Part shown: positions 32,501-39,680 of the stretch, piece by piece | How positions within the stretch are numbered: the first letter of the stretch is position 1 | Layout of the letters: the number at the start of each line of letters is the position of its first letter | From: Planococcus sp. APC 4015 | Lineage (GTDB): Bacteria > Actinomycetota > Actinomycetes > Actinomycetales > Microbacteriaceae | Assembly (NCBI GenBank): GCA_030407505.1 | Contig: JASDDH010000007.1 | Location: forward strand, 62,001 to 126,000 | Length of the DNA stretch: 64,000 nucleotides | Direction: 5' to 3' | Translations under genes and position numbers: made by a program | Notes under the pieces: generated by a model | The model's input: only the letters and a program-made list of their open reading frames with translations | Databases searched by the model: none | Told to the model about the DNA's origin: nothing

Positions 32501-33308
32501 CCGCCGCGTGGTGACGCTCGTCGTCGAGCACGCCGTCACCCGCGGCAGCGAGTCGCTCATGGTCGTCACCCCCGGCGCCAAGCACGCCGAGCGCATCCGC
32601 GCCGCCGTCGAACGCGCGTTCGCGGGGCGGTCCGACGTCGCCGACTTCGTCTCGCGCGACACCGCCGAGCCTTTCGCCGTACTGACCCTCGAGGAGTCGG
32701 TCGCCGAGAGCCGGGACCGCGTCGTGTTCTCGCTCGGCTACGGCCTCACCAAGCACGGCAGGGTGCTCAGCGACTTCGGCGACCTGTCCACCCCTGACGG
32801 GGAGCGCCTGCTCACCGTCGGGATGACACGCGCCCGTCGCTCGATGGTGATCGTGTCGTCTATCCGGCCGTCGGCGTTCGACGACGGACGCCTCGAGCAC
32901 GGAGCCGCGACCCTCATGGGCATCCTGGGCGGCATCGCCGCGCGTGCGCGGGACGCGCGCCTCGAGGACCTGTCCGACCCGCTGACGCTCGCCCTCGCGC
33001 GCGAGCTCCGCAGCCTCGGCGTCGCCGTCGACGTGGACTACCGCGGGCTGCTCCCGCTCGTGGCCCAGTACGGCGGCAAGGCTGTCGTCGCCGAGAGCGA
33101 CCCCGAGACGATCGGCGAATCGCTGCGGGAGTCGCTGCGCCTGCGCCCCCAGATCCTGCGGCGCCTGGGCTGGCACTACGTGCGCGTGCACTCGTTCGAC
33201 CTGTACAGCGACCCCGGCGCGGTGGCCTCTCGTATCGCCGCGCTGCTGGGCATCGGGCCCGACGTTTCCCGCGCCGACACCCAGACGCAGCCGATCGATG
33301 TCGACTGA
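29589..33308 (+). CDS. Large SF1-helicase-like protein with degenerate ATPase motifs and a nuclease-like C-terminus
   Basis: 1239-aa DNA2/NAM7-like protein. An N-terminal domain of about 290 residues (DUF4011-like opening, FLTGRSTLLSNLFRDEV) precedes an SF1 core. The Walker A position reads TLPGTGGTQTVI, with Gly317 where Lys is required; Walker B reads VIVADAGAL (Asp839, Ala840 instead of Glu); motif III is FGDPVTQKP; motif V lacks GQE; motif VI keeps GMTRARRSMVIV. A long helical insert lies between motifs I and II. The last 90 residues (AVDVDYRGLLPLV, AVVAESDPET, RRLGWHYVRVHSFDLYSDP) resemble the endonuclease-like domain ending many such helicases. It probably binds nucleic acid without ATP-driven unwinding. 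Overlaps the next gene. Confidence 0.75.
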   Translation: MWRTDGNAVAGDEIVENAATVTPGDLGLSEPGVSIAHVADPERERIRLEAAELGGRSTLLQYSDADDSGIEITQAHPGSLPQFLTGRSTLLSNLFRDEVALRNARLAAERITAKSVELRATRGLDTVNLAVGLAEWRIGGLVCTAPVLLRPLAIRRHQSDFEVKLHGAFVVNPQLSSVLHTHFGIDVDATALAALAHDGGVFKPQPVIDHLRALTAHVPSFVVKPRLVVSSFGDVGAAMAMDAAELDHPVLNALAGHAADRERLARRSDVPRRANPDERPPASDTLLLDADAEQEGVLARIAAGQSLAVHTLPGTGGTQTVINAVGQLVRDGKRVLVVSARNSTLEGVRHRLAGVGLPGLAVSPRHLQRDLIRAIGRNEKAEQPKVADIDDALVRLRGVLRDYRGAVTTTHPTLGVSTLEILRTLAQLSGQTPAPSTAARFDMGTLQRLAPARREAAAKLAAAARLGEFRFGPDDSPWYGVTFATTESARRAHGLAARLHRHDVPSLLERGYELIAQTRMRPFRTIAELGAYLRLLQGIRDSLDRFSLTVFERPLGELIQAHGSRRDSPEMTSANRRRLKRLSKEYIRPGVHIADMHEALVRIQQQRTEWQKLVDAGVAPEVPLGLGDVQVAWQRVDAELAEIDGILGRSGVDRLSTLPVPVLVRTLAGLAAESAVFDNLVERANLRTELDALGLEPLLTELSVRHVPEAHVGAELEFAWWQSALEHLLRGDRALLGANTAVVDRLERDFRLVDEAHAAASGPLLAAQLATQWRIGIVDESREADALKRSLKEGRVTPAGLFAEAPTLLRTLAPVWLASPYDVPAIPHSFGFDVVIVADAGALCLAEAAPALRRARQIVVFGDPVTQKPTPFAIAATVSPMEEQRQPFDETSLFERLAEIVPVETLTRSYRAGGEDLAELVNDAFYGGEIVSYPWAGSYLGRGSLSVDYVEGGTGAPDPVSGAVESPDAEVRRVVTLVVEHAVTRGSESLMVVTPGAKHAERIRAAVERAFAGRSDVADFVSRDTAEPFAVLTLEESVAESRDRVVFSLGYGLTKHGRVLSDFGDLSTPDGERLLTVGMTRARRSMVIVSSIRPSAFDDGRLEHGAATLMGILGGIAARARDARLEDLSDPLTLALARELRSLGVAVDVDYRGLLPLVAQYGGKAVVAESDPETIGESLRESLRLRPQILRRLGWHYVRVHSFDLYSDPGAVASRIAALLGIGPDVSRADTQTQPIDVD

Positions 33309-33492
33309 GGACTCCCGTCAGCGCATCGTCCGGGTACCCGGCTCTCGGCGGGTCAAGCTCACGCCCGCGCCCGGCACGACGACCGAACCGGTCATGGACG
33401 ACGAAGAACCGGATGCCGCGGCATCCGGTTCTCCGACATTCTCGGGGCCCAACGACGCGCAGCTGCGGCTCGACGTCCCCCCGCACTATTGA
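33298..33492 (+). CDS. Small protein coupled to the helicase-like gene (64 aa)
   Basis: 64 aa: a basic N-terminal half (MSTEDSRQRIVRVPGSRRVK) and an acidic C-terminal half ending LRLDVPPHY. Its ATG overlaps the helicase-like stop by 11 bases in another frame, indicating coupled translation. No domain recognised. The stop lies inside the first of two palindromic repeats. Confidence 0.55.
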   Translation: MSTEDSRQRIVRVPGSRRVKLTPAPGTTTEPVMDDEEPDAAASGSPTFSGPNDAQLRLDVPPHY

Positions 33493-33541
33493 CGCGAGTC
33501 GGGTCAATGCTGCGAAGCGGCGTTGACGCGGCTCGGGTCAA
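33489..33541. repeat. Two palindromic repeat units between convergent genes
   Basis: TTGACGCGAGTCGGGTCAA (33489-33507) and TTGACGCGGCTCGGGTCAA (33523-33541), each a near-perfect palindrome around a central base (8/9 and 7/9 paired), 34 bases apart. The following AGATCGAGTA...GTATCGAGATCT stretch to 33578 is also loosely palindromic. REP-like in size and placement. Confidence 0.6.
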
Positions 33542-33576
33542 GATCGAGTAGGCCGCGAAGCGCCCGTATCGAGATC

Positions 33577-34029
33577 TCAGGAAGGGCGCGGTCCTTCACC
33601 GGCCGCCGGCGTGGTCGAGACGCTGACACCGGTCTGCTTCTCGAGCAGGTCGCGGATCTGGATGAGGAGCTCGGTCTCTGTCGGACCGGTGACCTCTTCT
33701 TCGACGCCGGCCTTGACGGCCTGGAGCTCTTTCCACTTGTTCATCGGGAAGACGAACACGAAGTAGACGACGATCGCCACGGCGAGGAAGCCGATGATCG
33801 CGGTGATCAGATCGCCGATCGGGAACGTCACCGTGCCGCCGTAGAGATCGGGCACGGGGAAGCCGATGGCGCCGTTGGCGTCCGGCTTCCAGAAGATCGA
33901 GATCAGCGGCGTGATGATGCTGGCGACGATCGAGTTGACGACCGCGGTGAACGCGGCGCCGATGACGACAGCGACCGCGAGGTCGATGACGTTGCCCCGC
34001 ATGATGAAATCTTTGAAGCCCTTGATCAC
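33577..34029 (-). CDS. mscL: Large-conductance mechanosensitive channel MscL
   Basis: 150 aa. Opens VIKGFKDFIMRGNVIDLAVAVVIGAAF, with the amphipathic N-terminal helix and first pore helix (RGNVIDLAVAVVIG), a periplasmic loop containing DLYGGTVTFPIG, second helix ITAIIGFLAVAIVVYFVFVF and a cytoplasmic bundle ETELLIQIRDLLEKQ. Forms a pentameric emergency pore against osmotic downshock. Start is GTG 34029 with GAGGGGGG upstream; longer in-frame starts add a family-unlike tail. Third gene of the fthC-fmdB-mscL unit. Confidence 0.95.
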   Translation of the reverse strand: MIKGFKDFIMRGNVIDLAVAVVIGAAFTAVVNSIVASIITPLISIFWKPDANGAIGFPVPDLYGGTVTFPIGDLITAIIGFLAVAIVVYFVFVFPMNKWKELQAVKAGVEEEVTGPTETELLIQIRDLLEKQTGVSVSTTPAAGEGPRPS

Positions 34030-34066
34030 GAGCGTTCCCCCCTCAGGGTCTTCGGCCGGGGCCGAT

Positions 34067-34345
34067 TCACGAACCCGACGGTGCGGGCGAGGACTTCGCC
34101 TCTGGCTTCGATGATGCCGAAGATGTCGGCGTGCTGCCACCCGACGACGACGAGTCGCCGGCGGTCGCAGCCCGGGAATCGTTGCGATAGAACCCCGAGC
34201 CGTTGAAGGTCACGCCGATCGAGCCGTACTCCTTGCGCAGGGCGCCTCCACATTCGGGGCACTCGGTGAGGGTCGGGTCGGCGAACGACTGCACCGCGTC
34301 GAAACGGTGGCCGCACTGCCTGCAGGCATAGGCGTAGGTAGGCAT
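34067..34345 (-). CDS. FmdB-family zinc-ribbon protein
   Basis: 92 aa. MPTYAYACRQCGHRFDAVQSF then TECPECGG gives the two CxxC pairs of the FmdB zinc ribbon; VTFNGSGFYRND is the usual next block; the rest is a Ser/Thr/Pro/Ala-rich tail of low complexity. Probably a small regulatory or metal-binding protein. Lies 20 bases after the 5-formyl-THF cyclo-ligase gene and 37 before mscL on the same strand. Confidence 0.9.
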   Translation of the reverse strand: MPTYAYACRQCGHRFDAVQSFADPTLTECPECGGALRKEYGSIGVTFNGSGFYRNDSRAATAGDSSSSGGSTPTSSASSKPEAKSSPAPSGS

Positions 34346-34365
34346 GGAGGGGCTCTCGCGTCGGG

Positions 34366-34962
34366 TCAGTGCCGCGTGCGCGACAGGGTCAGGGTGCGGG
34401 TCGGTGTGACGACGCCGGTGACGGGCTGATCGAGCTCGTCGAAGGGGACCTCGTCGAGGATCTCGGAATCGAAGACCACCGCGTACACCGGTGGACAGCC
34501 TTCCATCGACCCGATCGTCTTGTCGAAGTAGCCGCGGCCCCAGCCGAGCCGCATGCCGTCTTTCGCGACGGCGGCCGCCGGGATCACGAGCAGGTCGACG
34601 TCGTTGACGGCGATCGGGCCGAGCACTTCGCCCACCGGCTCGGGCATGCCGAAAAGCCCTTCCGAGACGCCCAGGTCGGGGGTGGCGACGGCCCAGTCGA
34701 GCAGGCCGTCGGCGCGGGTGATCGGAAGCAGGACCCGGATGCCGCGCGCCACGGCTGCGTCCACGAAGGCGCGCGTGCCGGGTTCGGTGGTGGTCGACAG
34801 GAAGCACGACATCGACCGCGCACCGAGGGTGTCGACCAGCGCGTCGAGCTGCTCGGTCACACCGCGTGCCGCGGCATCCCGTGCATTGTCGGACAGCAGC
34901 TGCCGCCGTTCCCGCAGATCGGCACGCAGGGCGCGCTTGGCTGCGGGGACGGGATCGGACAT
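34366..34962 (-). CDS. 5-formyltetrahydrofolate cyclo-ligase
   Basis: 198 aa. ATP-dependent conversion of 5-formyl-THF to 5,10-methenyl-THF. Signature MRLGWGRGYFDKTIG (ATP/Mg site) and early KRALRADLRERRQLL are both present; length is normal. Leaderless start: -10 TAGAAT (34969-34974) ends 7 bases from ATG 34962. First gene of the leftward fthC-fmdB-mscL group, divergent from galU. Confidence 0.92.
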   Translation of the reverse strand: MSDPVPAAKRALRADLRERRQLLSDNARDAAARGVTEQLDALVDTLGARSMSCFLSTTTEPGTRAFVDAAVARGIRVLLPITRADGLLDWAVATPDLGVSEGLFGMPEPVGEVLGPIAVNDVDLLVIPAAAVAKDGMRLGWGRGYFDKTIGSMEGCPPVYAVVFDSEILDEVPFDELDQPVTGVVTPTRTLTLSRTRH

Positions 34963-34968
34963 GCGTCG

Positions 34969-35043
34969 ATTCTAGGCGCGTATACCCTGCGCGGGTGTCG
35001 AGGCGCAACGCGTAACGAGCCCGTCACAGGCCGCCGGTAGAGT
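34969..35043. promoter_or_regulatory. Divergent promoters for fthC and galU
   Basis: Leftward -10 TAGAAT (34969-34974, 7 bases from the fthC ATG) and rightward -10 TAGAGT (35038-35043, 8 bases from the galU ATG). Both messages appear leaderless. Confidence 0.6.
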
Positions 35044-35050
35044 GTGGGCC

Positions 35051-35938
35051 ATGTCGCACAAGCCCTTCAAAGCCGTCATTCCCGCTGCAGGTCTCGGCAC
35101 ACGGTTCCTGCCCGCCACGAAGGCGATGCCGAAGGAGATGCTGCCGGTGGTCGACAAGCCGGCCATCCAGTACGTCGTCGAAGAGGCCACGACTGCCGGC
35201 ATCCGCGACATCCTCATCATCATCGGGCGCAACAAGAACGCCCTCTCGAACCACTTCGACTCGGTGCCCGAGCTCGAGACCAACCTGCGCAACAAGGGCG
35301 ACCAGGATCGCCTGGCCAAGGTGCAGGAGTCGAGTGATCTGGCCGACATCCACTTCGTGCGCCAGGGCGAGCCCAAGGGCCTCGGTCACGCGGTTCTGCG
35401 GGCGCGCGCGCACGTCGGCGACCACCCGTTCGCGGTGCTGCTGGGCGATGACCTCATCGACGAACGCGACGAGCTGCTCACCACGATGCTCGCCGAGCAC
35501 ACGCGCACCGGTGCGGCCATCGTCGCGCTGATGGAGGTCGATCCGGATTCGATCCACCTCTACGGTGCCGCGGCTGTCGAAGGCGAAGCGACCGACGGGA
35601 TCGTCCGGGTCACCGGCCTCGTCGAGAAGCCGCAGAAAGAAGACGCCCCGTCGTTCTACGCCGTGATCGGGCGCTACGTCCTCGCCCCGAGCGTGTTCGA
35701 CATCCTCGAGCGCACCGAGCCCGGCAAGGGCGGCGAGATCCAGCTCACCGACGCCCTTCAGGAGCTCGCGGCCGATCCCGACGGACCCGGCGTGTACGGC
35801 GTCGTTTTCGGGGGTCGCCGCTACGACACCGGCGATAGGGTGGACTACATCAAGGCCATCGTTCAGCTTGCGGCGGATCGTGACGATCTCGGCCCCGAGC
35901 TGCGACCCTGGTTCAAGGAGTTCGCGGCGACTCTCTGA
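35051..35938 (+). CDS. galU: UTP--glucose-1-phosphate uridylyltransferase
   Basis: 295 aa. Makes UDP-glucose for cell-wall glycans and trehalose. N-terminal nucleotidyltransferase motif VIPAAGLGTRFLPATKAMPKE (VIPAAGLGTRFLPATK) and VVDKPAIQYVVEEA, then FAVLLGDDLIDERD metal site and VTGLVEKPQKEDAPS. Start at ATG 35051 (MSHKPFKAV), set by the -10 8 bases upstream; an in-frame codon at 35042 overlaps that -10. rimJ-like gene follows after 25 bases. Confidence 0.96.
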   Translation: MSHKPFKAVIPAAGLGTRFLPATKAMPKEMLPVVDKPAIQYVVEEATTAGIRDILIIIGRNKNALSNHFDSVPELETNLRNKGDQDRLAKVQESSDLADIHFVRQGEPKGLGHAVLRARAHVGDHPFAVLLGDDLIDERDELLTTMLAEHTRTGAAIVALMEVDPDSIHLYGAAAVEGEATDGIVRVTGLVEKPQKEDAPSFYAVIGRYVLAPSVFDILERTEPGKGGEIQLTDALQELAADPDGPGVYGVVFGGRRYDTGDRVDYIKAIVQLAADRDDLGPELRPWFKEFAATL

Positions 35939-35963
35939 TCGCCGCCCGCAACGAGGGGGTCGC

Positions 35964-36593
35964 ATGGAACTCACGACTCCGCGTCGCCACGGGCCGATCT
36001 CGTTGCGTCTGGTCAAGCAGCGCGACGCACGCGCGCTGCAGAACGAACTCCTGTCGAATCGGTCCTGGCTACGCCGGTGGGAGGCCACCAACCCCGACGG
36101 CGCCGTCTCGTTCGACATGCGCCTGGGCATCCGTCGTCTGCTGCAGCAGTATCGCGACGGCGCGGGGGTTCCGTTCGTCATGGAGTACGACGGCGAGATC
36201 GCCGGCCAGCTGAACGTCTGGGGCATCGCGCGCGGATCACTCGCGTCGGCCACGATCGGGTACTGGGTGAGCGAGCGCTACGCCGGCCGGGCGATCACGC
36301 CGACCGCCGTCGCGATGGCGACCGACATCTGCTTCACCGAGCTGCGCATCCACCGTATGGAGATCTGCATCCGTCCGGAGAACCTCGCCAGCCTGCGCGT
36401 GGTCGAGAAGCTCGGCTTCCGCTACGAGGGGTTGCGACGGCGCTACATCCACATCGACGGAGACTGGCGCGACCACTACGCCTTCGCCCTGGTGCGCGAG
36501 GAAGTGCCCGAGGGTGTCCTGCAGCGCTGGGTCGAGGGTCGCGCGCCGCAGGATGCCGCAACTGTGCCTCCGGCCGACCGGCTGCACGCATAG
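35964..36593 (+). CDS. RimJ/RimL-type GNAT acetyltransferase
   Basis: 209-aa GNAT of the ribosomal-protein alanine acetyltransferase branch: RHGPISLRLVKQRDARALQ opening, LNVWGIARGSLASATIGYWV, the acetyl-CoA loop ERYAGRAITPTAVAMATD and the RIHRMEICIRPENLASLRVVEKLGF block (parts quoted: RPENLASLRVVEKLGF). In Actinobacteria this gene accompanies galU and glpR/sepX. ATG 35964 has GAGGGGG upstream. It ends before a 427-base gene-free stretch with repeats. Confidence 0.9.
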   Translation: MELTTPRRHGPISLRLVKQRDARALQNELLSNRSWLRRWEATNPDGAVSFDMRLGIRRLLQQYRDGAGVPFVMEYDGEIAGQLNVWGIARGSLASATIGYWVSERYAGRAITPTAVAMATDICFTELRIHRMEICIRPENLASLRVVEKLGFRYEGLRRRYIHIDGDWRDHYAFALVREEVPEGVLQRWVEGRAPQDAATVPPADRLHA

Positions 36594-36680
36594 GGCTGTC
36601 GGTCCGGGGCGGTTTCGGTCGCTCCGGCCCCGGGCCCGACTCGGGCTTCGGGGCGCGACACGGCTCCGGCTCCGGCTCGT

Positions 36681-36926
36681 CGCGCCCGTCGACATCGTGC
36701 GGTCTCGCCGGGGCCGCATGCCGTCGACGCGAACGACGGGCGGTTTCGGCAAGTGCGTGCGGTCTTGACGAGCCGGGGGCGACTCGGGTTCGGGTACGGG
36801 CCCGAGTCCGGCACCCGGCTCGCCGCGCCCGTCGACATCGCGCGGTCTCGCCGAGGCCGCATGTCGTCGACGCGAACGACGGGCGGTCTCGGCGAGTGCG
36901 TGCGGTCTCGACGAGCCGGGGGCGAC
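36681..36926. repeat. Direct repeat, two 103-bp copies 143 bp apart, in a gene-free stretch
   Basis: Copies at 36681-36783 and 36824-36926 agree at about 97 of 103 positions; the 40-bp spacer and upstream flank are partly similar. Both contain GACGGGCGG, GTGCGGTCT and GACGAGCCGGGGGCGAC. The whole gap 36594-37020 shows no convincing gene: frames through it read Arg/Ser-rich text with no start or ribosome site. Confidence 0.7.
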
Positions 36927-37007
36927 GGCGAAGTCCGAACCTGAACTCGAACGTGAAGGTTTTGCGGGACACGCGACCGGATGCCGGGGGTGCGGCATCC
37001 GGTCGCA

Positions 37008-37013
37008 TACCGT
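37008..37013 (+). promoter_or_regulatory. -10 hexamer TACCGT of glpR/sepX-like gene
   Basis: TACCGT ends 8 bases before ATG 37021, indicating a leaderless message and supporting that start over the GTG at 37012, which overlaps the -10. Confidence 0.55.
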
Positions 37014-37020
37014 GGCGTGC

Positions 37021-37908
37021 ATGGGTGGACAGGTATGGGGCGGCGGAGTGATCGTGCTGGTCGCGGCACTGCTGTGGCTCGTTTATCTGCTGCCGTCGTG
37101 GCACAGCCGCCGGCAGTACGACGCGTCGGAGCGCAACGCCGTGCGTCTCAACCAGGCGCTGCGGGTGCTCGCCGAGACGAGCGAGACCCCCCAGGAGGTG
37201 ACGCTCGAGCTCACCGCCCGCACCGCGATGGCGCAGCAGAAGCTCGCGCGCCGGGCCCTCGCCGAGCGCGAACACGCTGCCCTCGAAGCCGCGCGCATCG
37301 ACCTCGAGCGCGCACGCGATGAGCGCGCGGCTGCTCGATTCAGTCCCGAAGCGCGCAAGGCGCGGGCTCGTCGTGCCGTGCGCATCACGGCCATGCTGAT
37401 CGGCCTGGCCGGCATCGCGCTCGCCGGATGGGGCGCATGGCTGGTCGTCTCGACCGGCTCGCAGGTGCTGCTGTGGACCGGCGTCGGAGTCGGTGTGCTC
37501 GCCGGGGCGACCCTGCAGCGCATGGCCCGCGTCGGCGCGCGAGCCGTCGCCGCCCCGGCCGCTCGTGCCCAGACGCGCGTCGAGCCGGTCGTGCAGGACG
37601 TCGAACTCGAACAGCAGCCGCGACGCGTGTGGGCTCCGCGCGAGCTGCCCAGGCCCTTGACGGCGTCGGCCGGCTCACGCGCCGCTGCCGTGCTCGATGC
37701 CGCCGAAGCCCGCGAGGCTCTGCGCCAGGCCGCCGTCGACGAGACGATGCGTCAGCGTGCCGAAGAGAGTCGTCCGCCGTCGATCGACACCGCCCGCCCC
37801 GCCGCTCGCACCGCCTCGGGCGAGTTCTCACGCCTGGGCTACGTCGACGATGCCGAGATCGAAGCGCACGTGCGCGATCTGCTGATGCGCCGCGCATCGG
37901 GACAGTAG
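37021..37908 (+). CDS. GlpR/SepX-like divisome membrane protein
   Basis: 295 aa. N-terminal helix VIVLVAALLWLVYLLPSW followed by HSRRQYDASERNAVRLNQALRVL, matching the SepX/GlpR opening (AAYLVPMWLRR...). A Glu/Arg/Ala coiled region (about 60-115), a two-helix hairpin (ITAMLIGLAGIALAGWGAWL and VLLWTGVGVGVLAGATL), and a long cytoplasmic tail with RRVWAPRELPRPL complete it. GlpR/SepX proteins link cell division, polar growth and the cytoplasmic gephyrin-like Glp in Actinobacteria. Position after galU-rimJ supports the call. Similarity was judged by eye. Confidence 0.7.
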   Translation: MGGQVWGGGVIVLVAALLWLVYLLPSWHSRRQYDASERNAVRLNQALRVLAETSETPQEVTLELTARTAMAQQKLARRALAEREHAALEAARIDLERARDERAAARFSPEARKARARRAVRITAMLIGLAGIALAGWGAWLVVSTGSQVLLWTGVGVGVLAGATLQRMARVGARAVAAPAARAQTRVEPVVQDVELEQQPRRVWAPRELPRPLTASAGSRAAAVLDAAEAREALRQAAVDETMRQRAEESRPPSIDTARPAARTASGEFSRLGYVDDAEIEAHVRDLLMRRASGQ

Positions 37909-37962
37909 TCCGACCGCGATTCGAGGGGCTCCGGAGGGCGTGATAACCTAACGGAGGTTCTT

Positions 37963-38038
37963 GGGCCTATGGCGCAGTTGGTAGCGCGCCTCGTTCGCAT
38001 CGAGGAGGTCAGGGGTTCAAATCCCCTTAGGTCCACCA
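37963..38038 (+). tRNA. tRNA-Ala (anticodon CGC)
   Basis: Acceptor arm GGGCCTA pairs with TAGGTCC, discriminator A38035 and encoded CCA (38036-38038). Anticodon stem CCTCG/CGAGG with loop TTCGCAT gives CGC, reading GCG. T arm AGGGG-TTCAAAT-CCCCT is regular. Reads Ala codons ending in G, which are frequent here. Confidence 0.95.
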
Positions 38039-38040
38039 AC

Positions 38041-38067
38041 GAAAACCCCCGCTCAGCGGGGGTTTTC
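38041..38067 (+). terminator. Strong terminator after tRNA-Ala
   Basis: GAAAACCCCCGC-TCA-GCGGGGGTTTTC, a 12-bp perfect stem with the A/T ends that make it usable from both strands; the leftward metal permease gene ends 22 bases further on. Confidence 0.9.
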
Positions 38068-38088
38068 TTCGTCTCCGGATGCCGGGCC

Positions 38089-38949
38089 TCACGCCGGCCG
38101 GTGGCTGCGGGCCCGCAGTCGGGCGCCGATCAGTCCGTGTCGGGGGCTGAAGAGGTAGACGAGGGCGAACACCGCACCCTGCACGAGCACCACGAGACCG
38201 CCGGAGGCGGCATCCAGCCAGTAGCTCAGGTAGATGCCGACGACCGAGCTCGCCGCCGACAGCGACGGAGCGATCACGAGCATGCGGCCGAACCGGTCGG
38301 TGAGCAGATAGGCCGTCGCCCCCGGGATGATCAGCATCGCCACGACGAGGATGACGCCGACCACCTGCAGGGCGACGACGGACGTCAGCGCGATCAGGCC
38401 GAGCAGCAGGGCGCCGAGCAGCTTCGGGTTCAGACCGATCGCGTGCGCGTGGGTGGCGTCGAACGCATACAGGGTCAGGTCGCGGCGCTTGAGCACCAGA
38501 ACCGCGAACGCGATGGCGGCGAGGATCGCGATCTGGATCAGGTCGCCCGTGGACACACCGAGGATGTTCCCGAAGATGATGTGGTTCAGGTCGGTCTGAC
38601 TCGGGGTCACCGAGATGAGCACCAACCCCAGAGCGAAGAGCGTCGTGAAGACGATGCCGATCGCGGCATCCTCCTTCACCCTGCTCGTGCCACGGATCGC
38701 CCCGATCAGCGCGACGGCGAGGAACCCGAAGACCAGGGCGCCGAGCGCGAACGGTGCGCCGAGCACGTACGCGATCACCACGCCGGGCAGCACCGCATGC
38801 GAGACGGCGTCGCCCATCAGCGACCAGCCGATGAGCACGAGCCAGCACGAGAGCACGGCGCACACGATCGCGGCGATCACGGTCGTGACGAGGGCTCGCA
38901 CCATGAACTCGTACTGCAGAGGCTCGAGGAGGAGGTCGAGGAGGCTCAT
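38089..38949 (-). CDS. Manganese/zinc-type ABC importer permease
   Basis: 286-aa ABC-3 family permease with 8-9 helices: EFMVRALVTTVIAAIVCAVL, SWLVLIGWSLMGDAVSHAVLPG (read as GDAVSHAVLPGV, the family signature), and VVALQVVGVILVVAMLIIPGATAYLL. C-terminal basic tail. Works with the ATPase and binding protein just upstream on the minus strand; ATG 38949 overlaps the ATPase stop. Confidence 0.92.
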   Translation of the reverse strand: MSLLDLLLEPLQYEFMVRALVTTVIAAIVCAVLSCWLVLIGWSLMGDAVSHAVLPGVVIAYVLGAPFALGALVFGFLAVALIGAIRGTSRVKEDAAIGIVFTTLFALGLVLISVTPSQTDLNHIIFGNILGVSTGDLIQIAILAAIAFAVLVLKRRDLTLYAFDATHAHAIGLNPKLLGALLLGLIALTSVVALQVVGVILVVAMLIIPGATAYLLTDRFGRMLVIAPSLSAASSVVGIYLSYWLDAASGGLVVLVQGAVFALVYLFSPRHGLIGARLRARSHRPA

Positions 38950-39680
38950 GCGCCGTCGTCCGTCACGTCGGCGCCGAACGCGAGGGCGAGGTTCGCCGGG
39001 GAGAGCACGTGCGCGACGGTGCCCTGGGCGAGCACGCGCCGCTGCAGCAGGATCGCCTCGTCCGCCAGCCGGGGGAGCTCGTGCAGGTCGTGGGTCGAGA
39101 CGAGCACCGTGCGGCCTTCGCCGGCGAGCTCGCGCAGCAGCCGACGGATGAGCGCCTCGGAGGGCTTGTCGACGCCGGCGAACGGCTCGTCCAGCAGCAG
39201 GATGCCGGCATCCTGCGCGATGCCGCGTGCCACGAACGCGCGCTTGCGCTGCCCGCCCGAGAGCTGTCCGATCTGGCGGTGTGCGAGCTCGGTGAGGTCG
39301 ACGCGCGCGAGGGCGGCGGCGACGGCATCCCGATCTGCCCTCCTCGGACGCCGCGTGAACCCGAGGTGGCCGTAGCGGCCCATCATGACGACGTCGTGCA
39401 CCGACACCGGGAACGCCCAGTCGACGTCTTCGGCCTGCGGCACGTAGGCGAGGACGCCGCGCCTCCTCGCGGCGTCGGGAACGGCACCATCGAGACGCAC
39501 CGTGCCGCGGTCGGGGCGCACGATGCCCATGATCGCCTTGAACAGGGTCGACTTGCCCGAGCCGTTCGTGCCGATGAGCCCGGTGACCCGGCCGGCGGCG
39601 ACGTCGAGCGTGACATCGTCGAGCGCGGCGATGTCGCCGTAGCGAACCGAGACGTCGCGCACCTCGATCGAGGCGGTCAC
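38946..39680 (-). CDS. Manganese/zinc-type ABC importer ATPase
   Basis: 244-aa nucleotide-binding subunit. Walker A GTNGSGKST, Q-loop YVPQAEDVDWAFPV (typical of metal importers), signature LSGGQRKRA, Walker B ILLLDEPFAGVD and switch His in VSTHDLHEL. GTG 39680 overlaps the stop of the binding-protein gene. Longer in-frame sequence upstream lies antisense-like within that gene and is not part of the protein. Confidence 0.94.
   Translation of the reverse strand: MTASIEVRDVSVRYGDIAALDDVTLDVAAGRVTGLIGTNGSGKSTLFKAIMGIVRPDRGTVRLDGAVPDAARRRGVLAYVPQAEDVDWAFPVSVHDVVMMGRYGHLGFTRRPRRADRDAVAAALARVDLTELAHRQIGQLSGGQRKRAFVARGIAQDAGILLLDEPFAGVDKPSEALIRRLLRELAGEGRTVLVSTHDLHELPRLADEAILLQRRVLAQGTVAHVLSPANLALAFGADVTDDGA

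Noticed and set aside
36681..36926. Repeat pair considered as a CRISPR array
   Set aside because: Only two units of 103 bp, imperfect, with a similar (not unique) spacer, and no cas genes.
37969..39375. 468-codon frame from tRNA-Ala through the metal importer genes
   Set aside because: Shadow of the minus-strand permease and ATPase; composition Asp/Arg/Gln-rich and no family match; it begins inside the tRNA.
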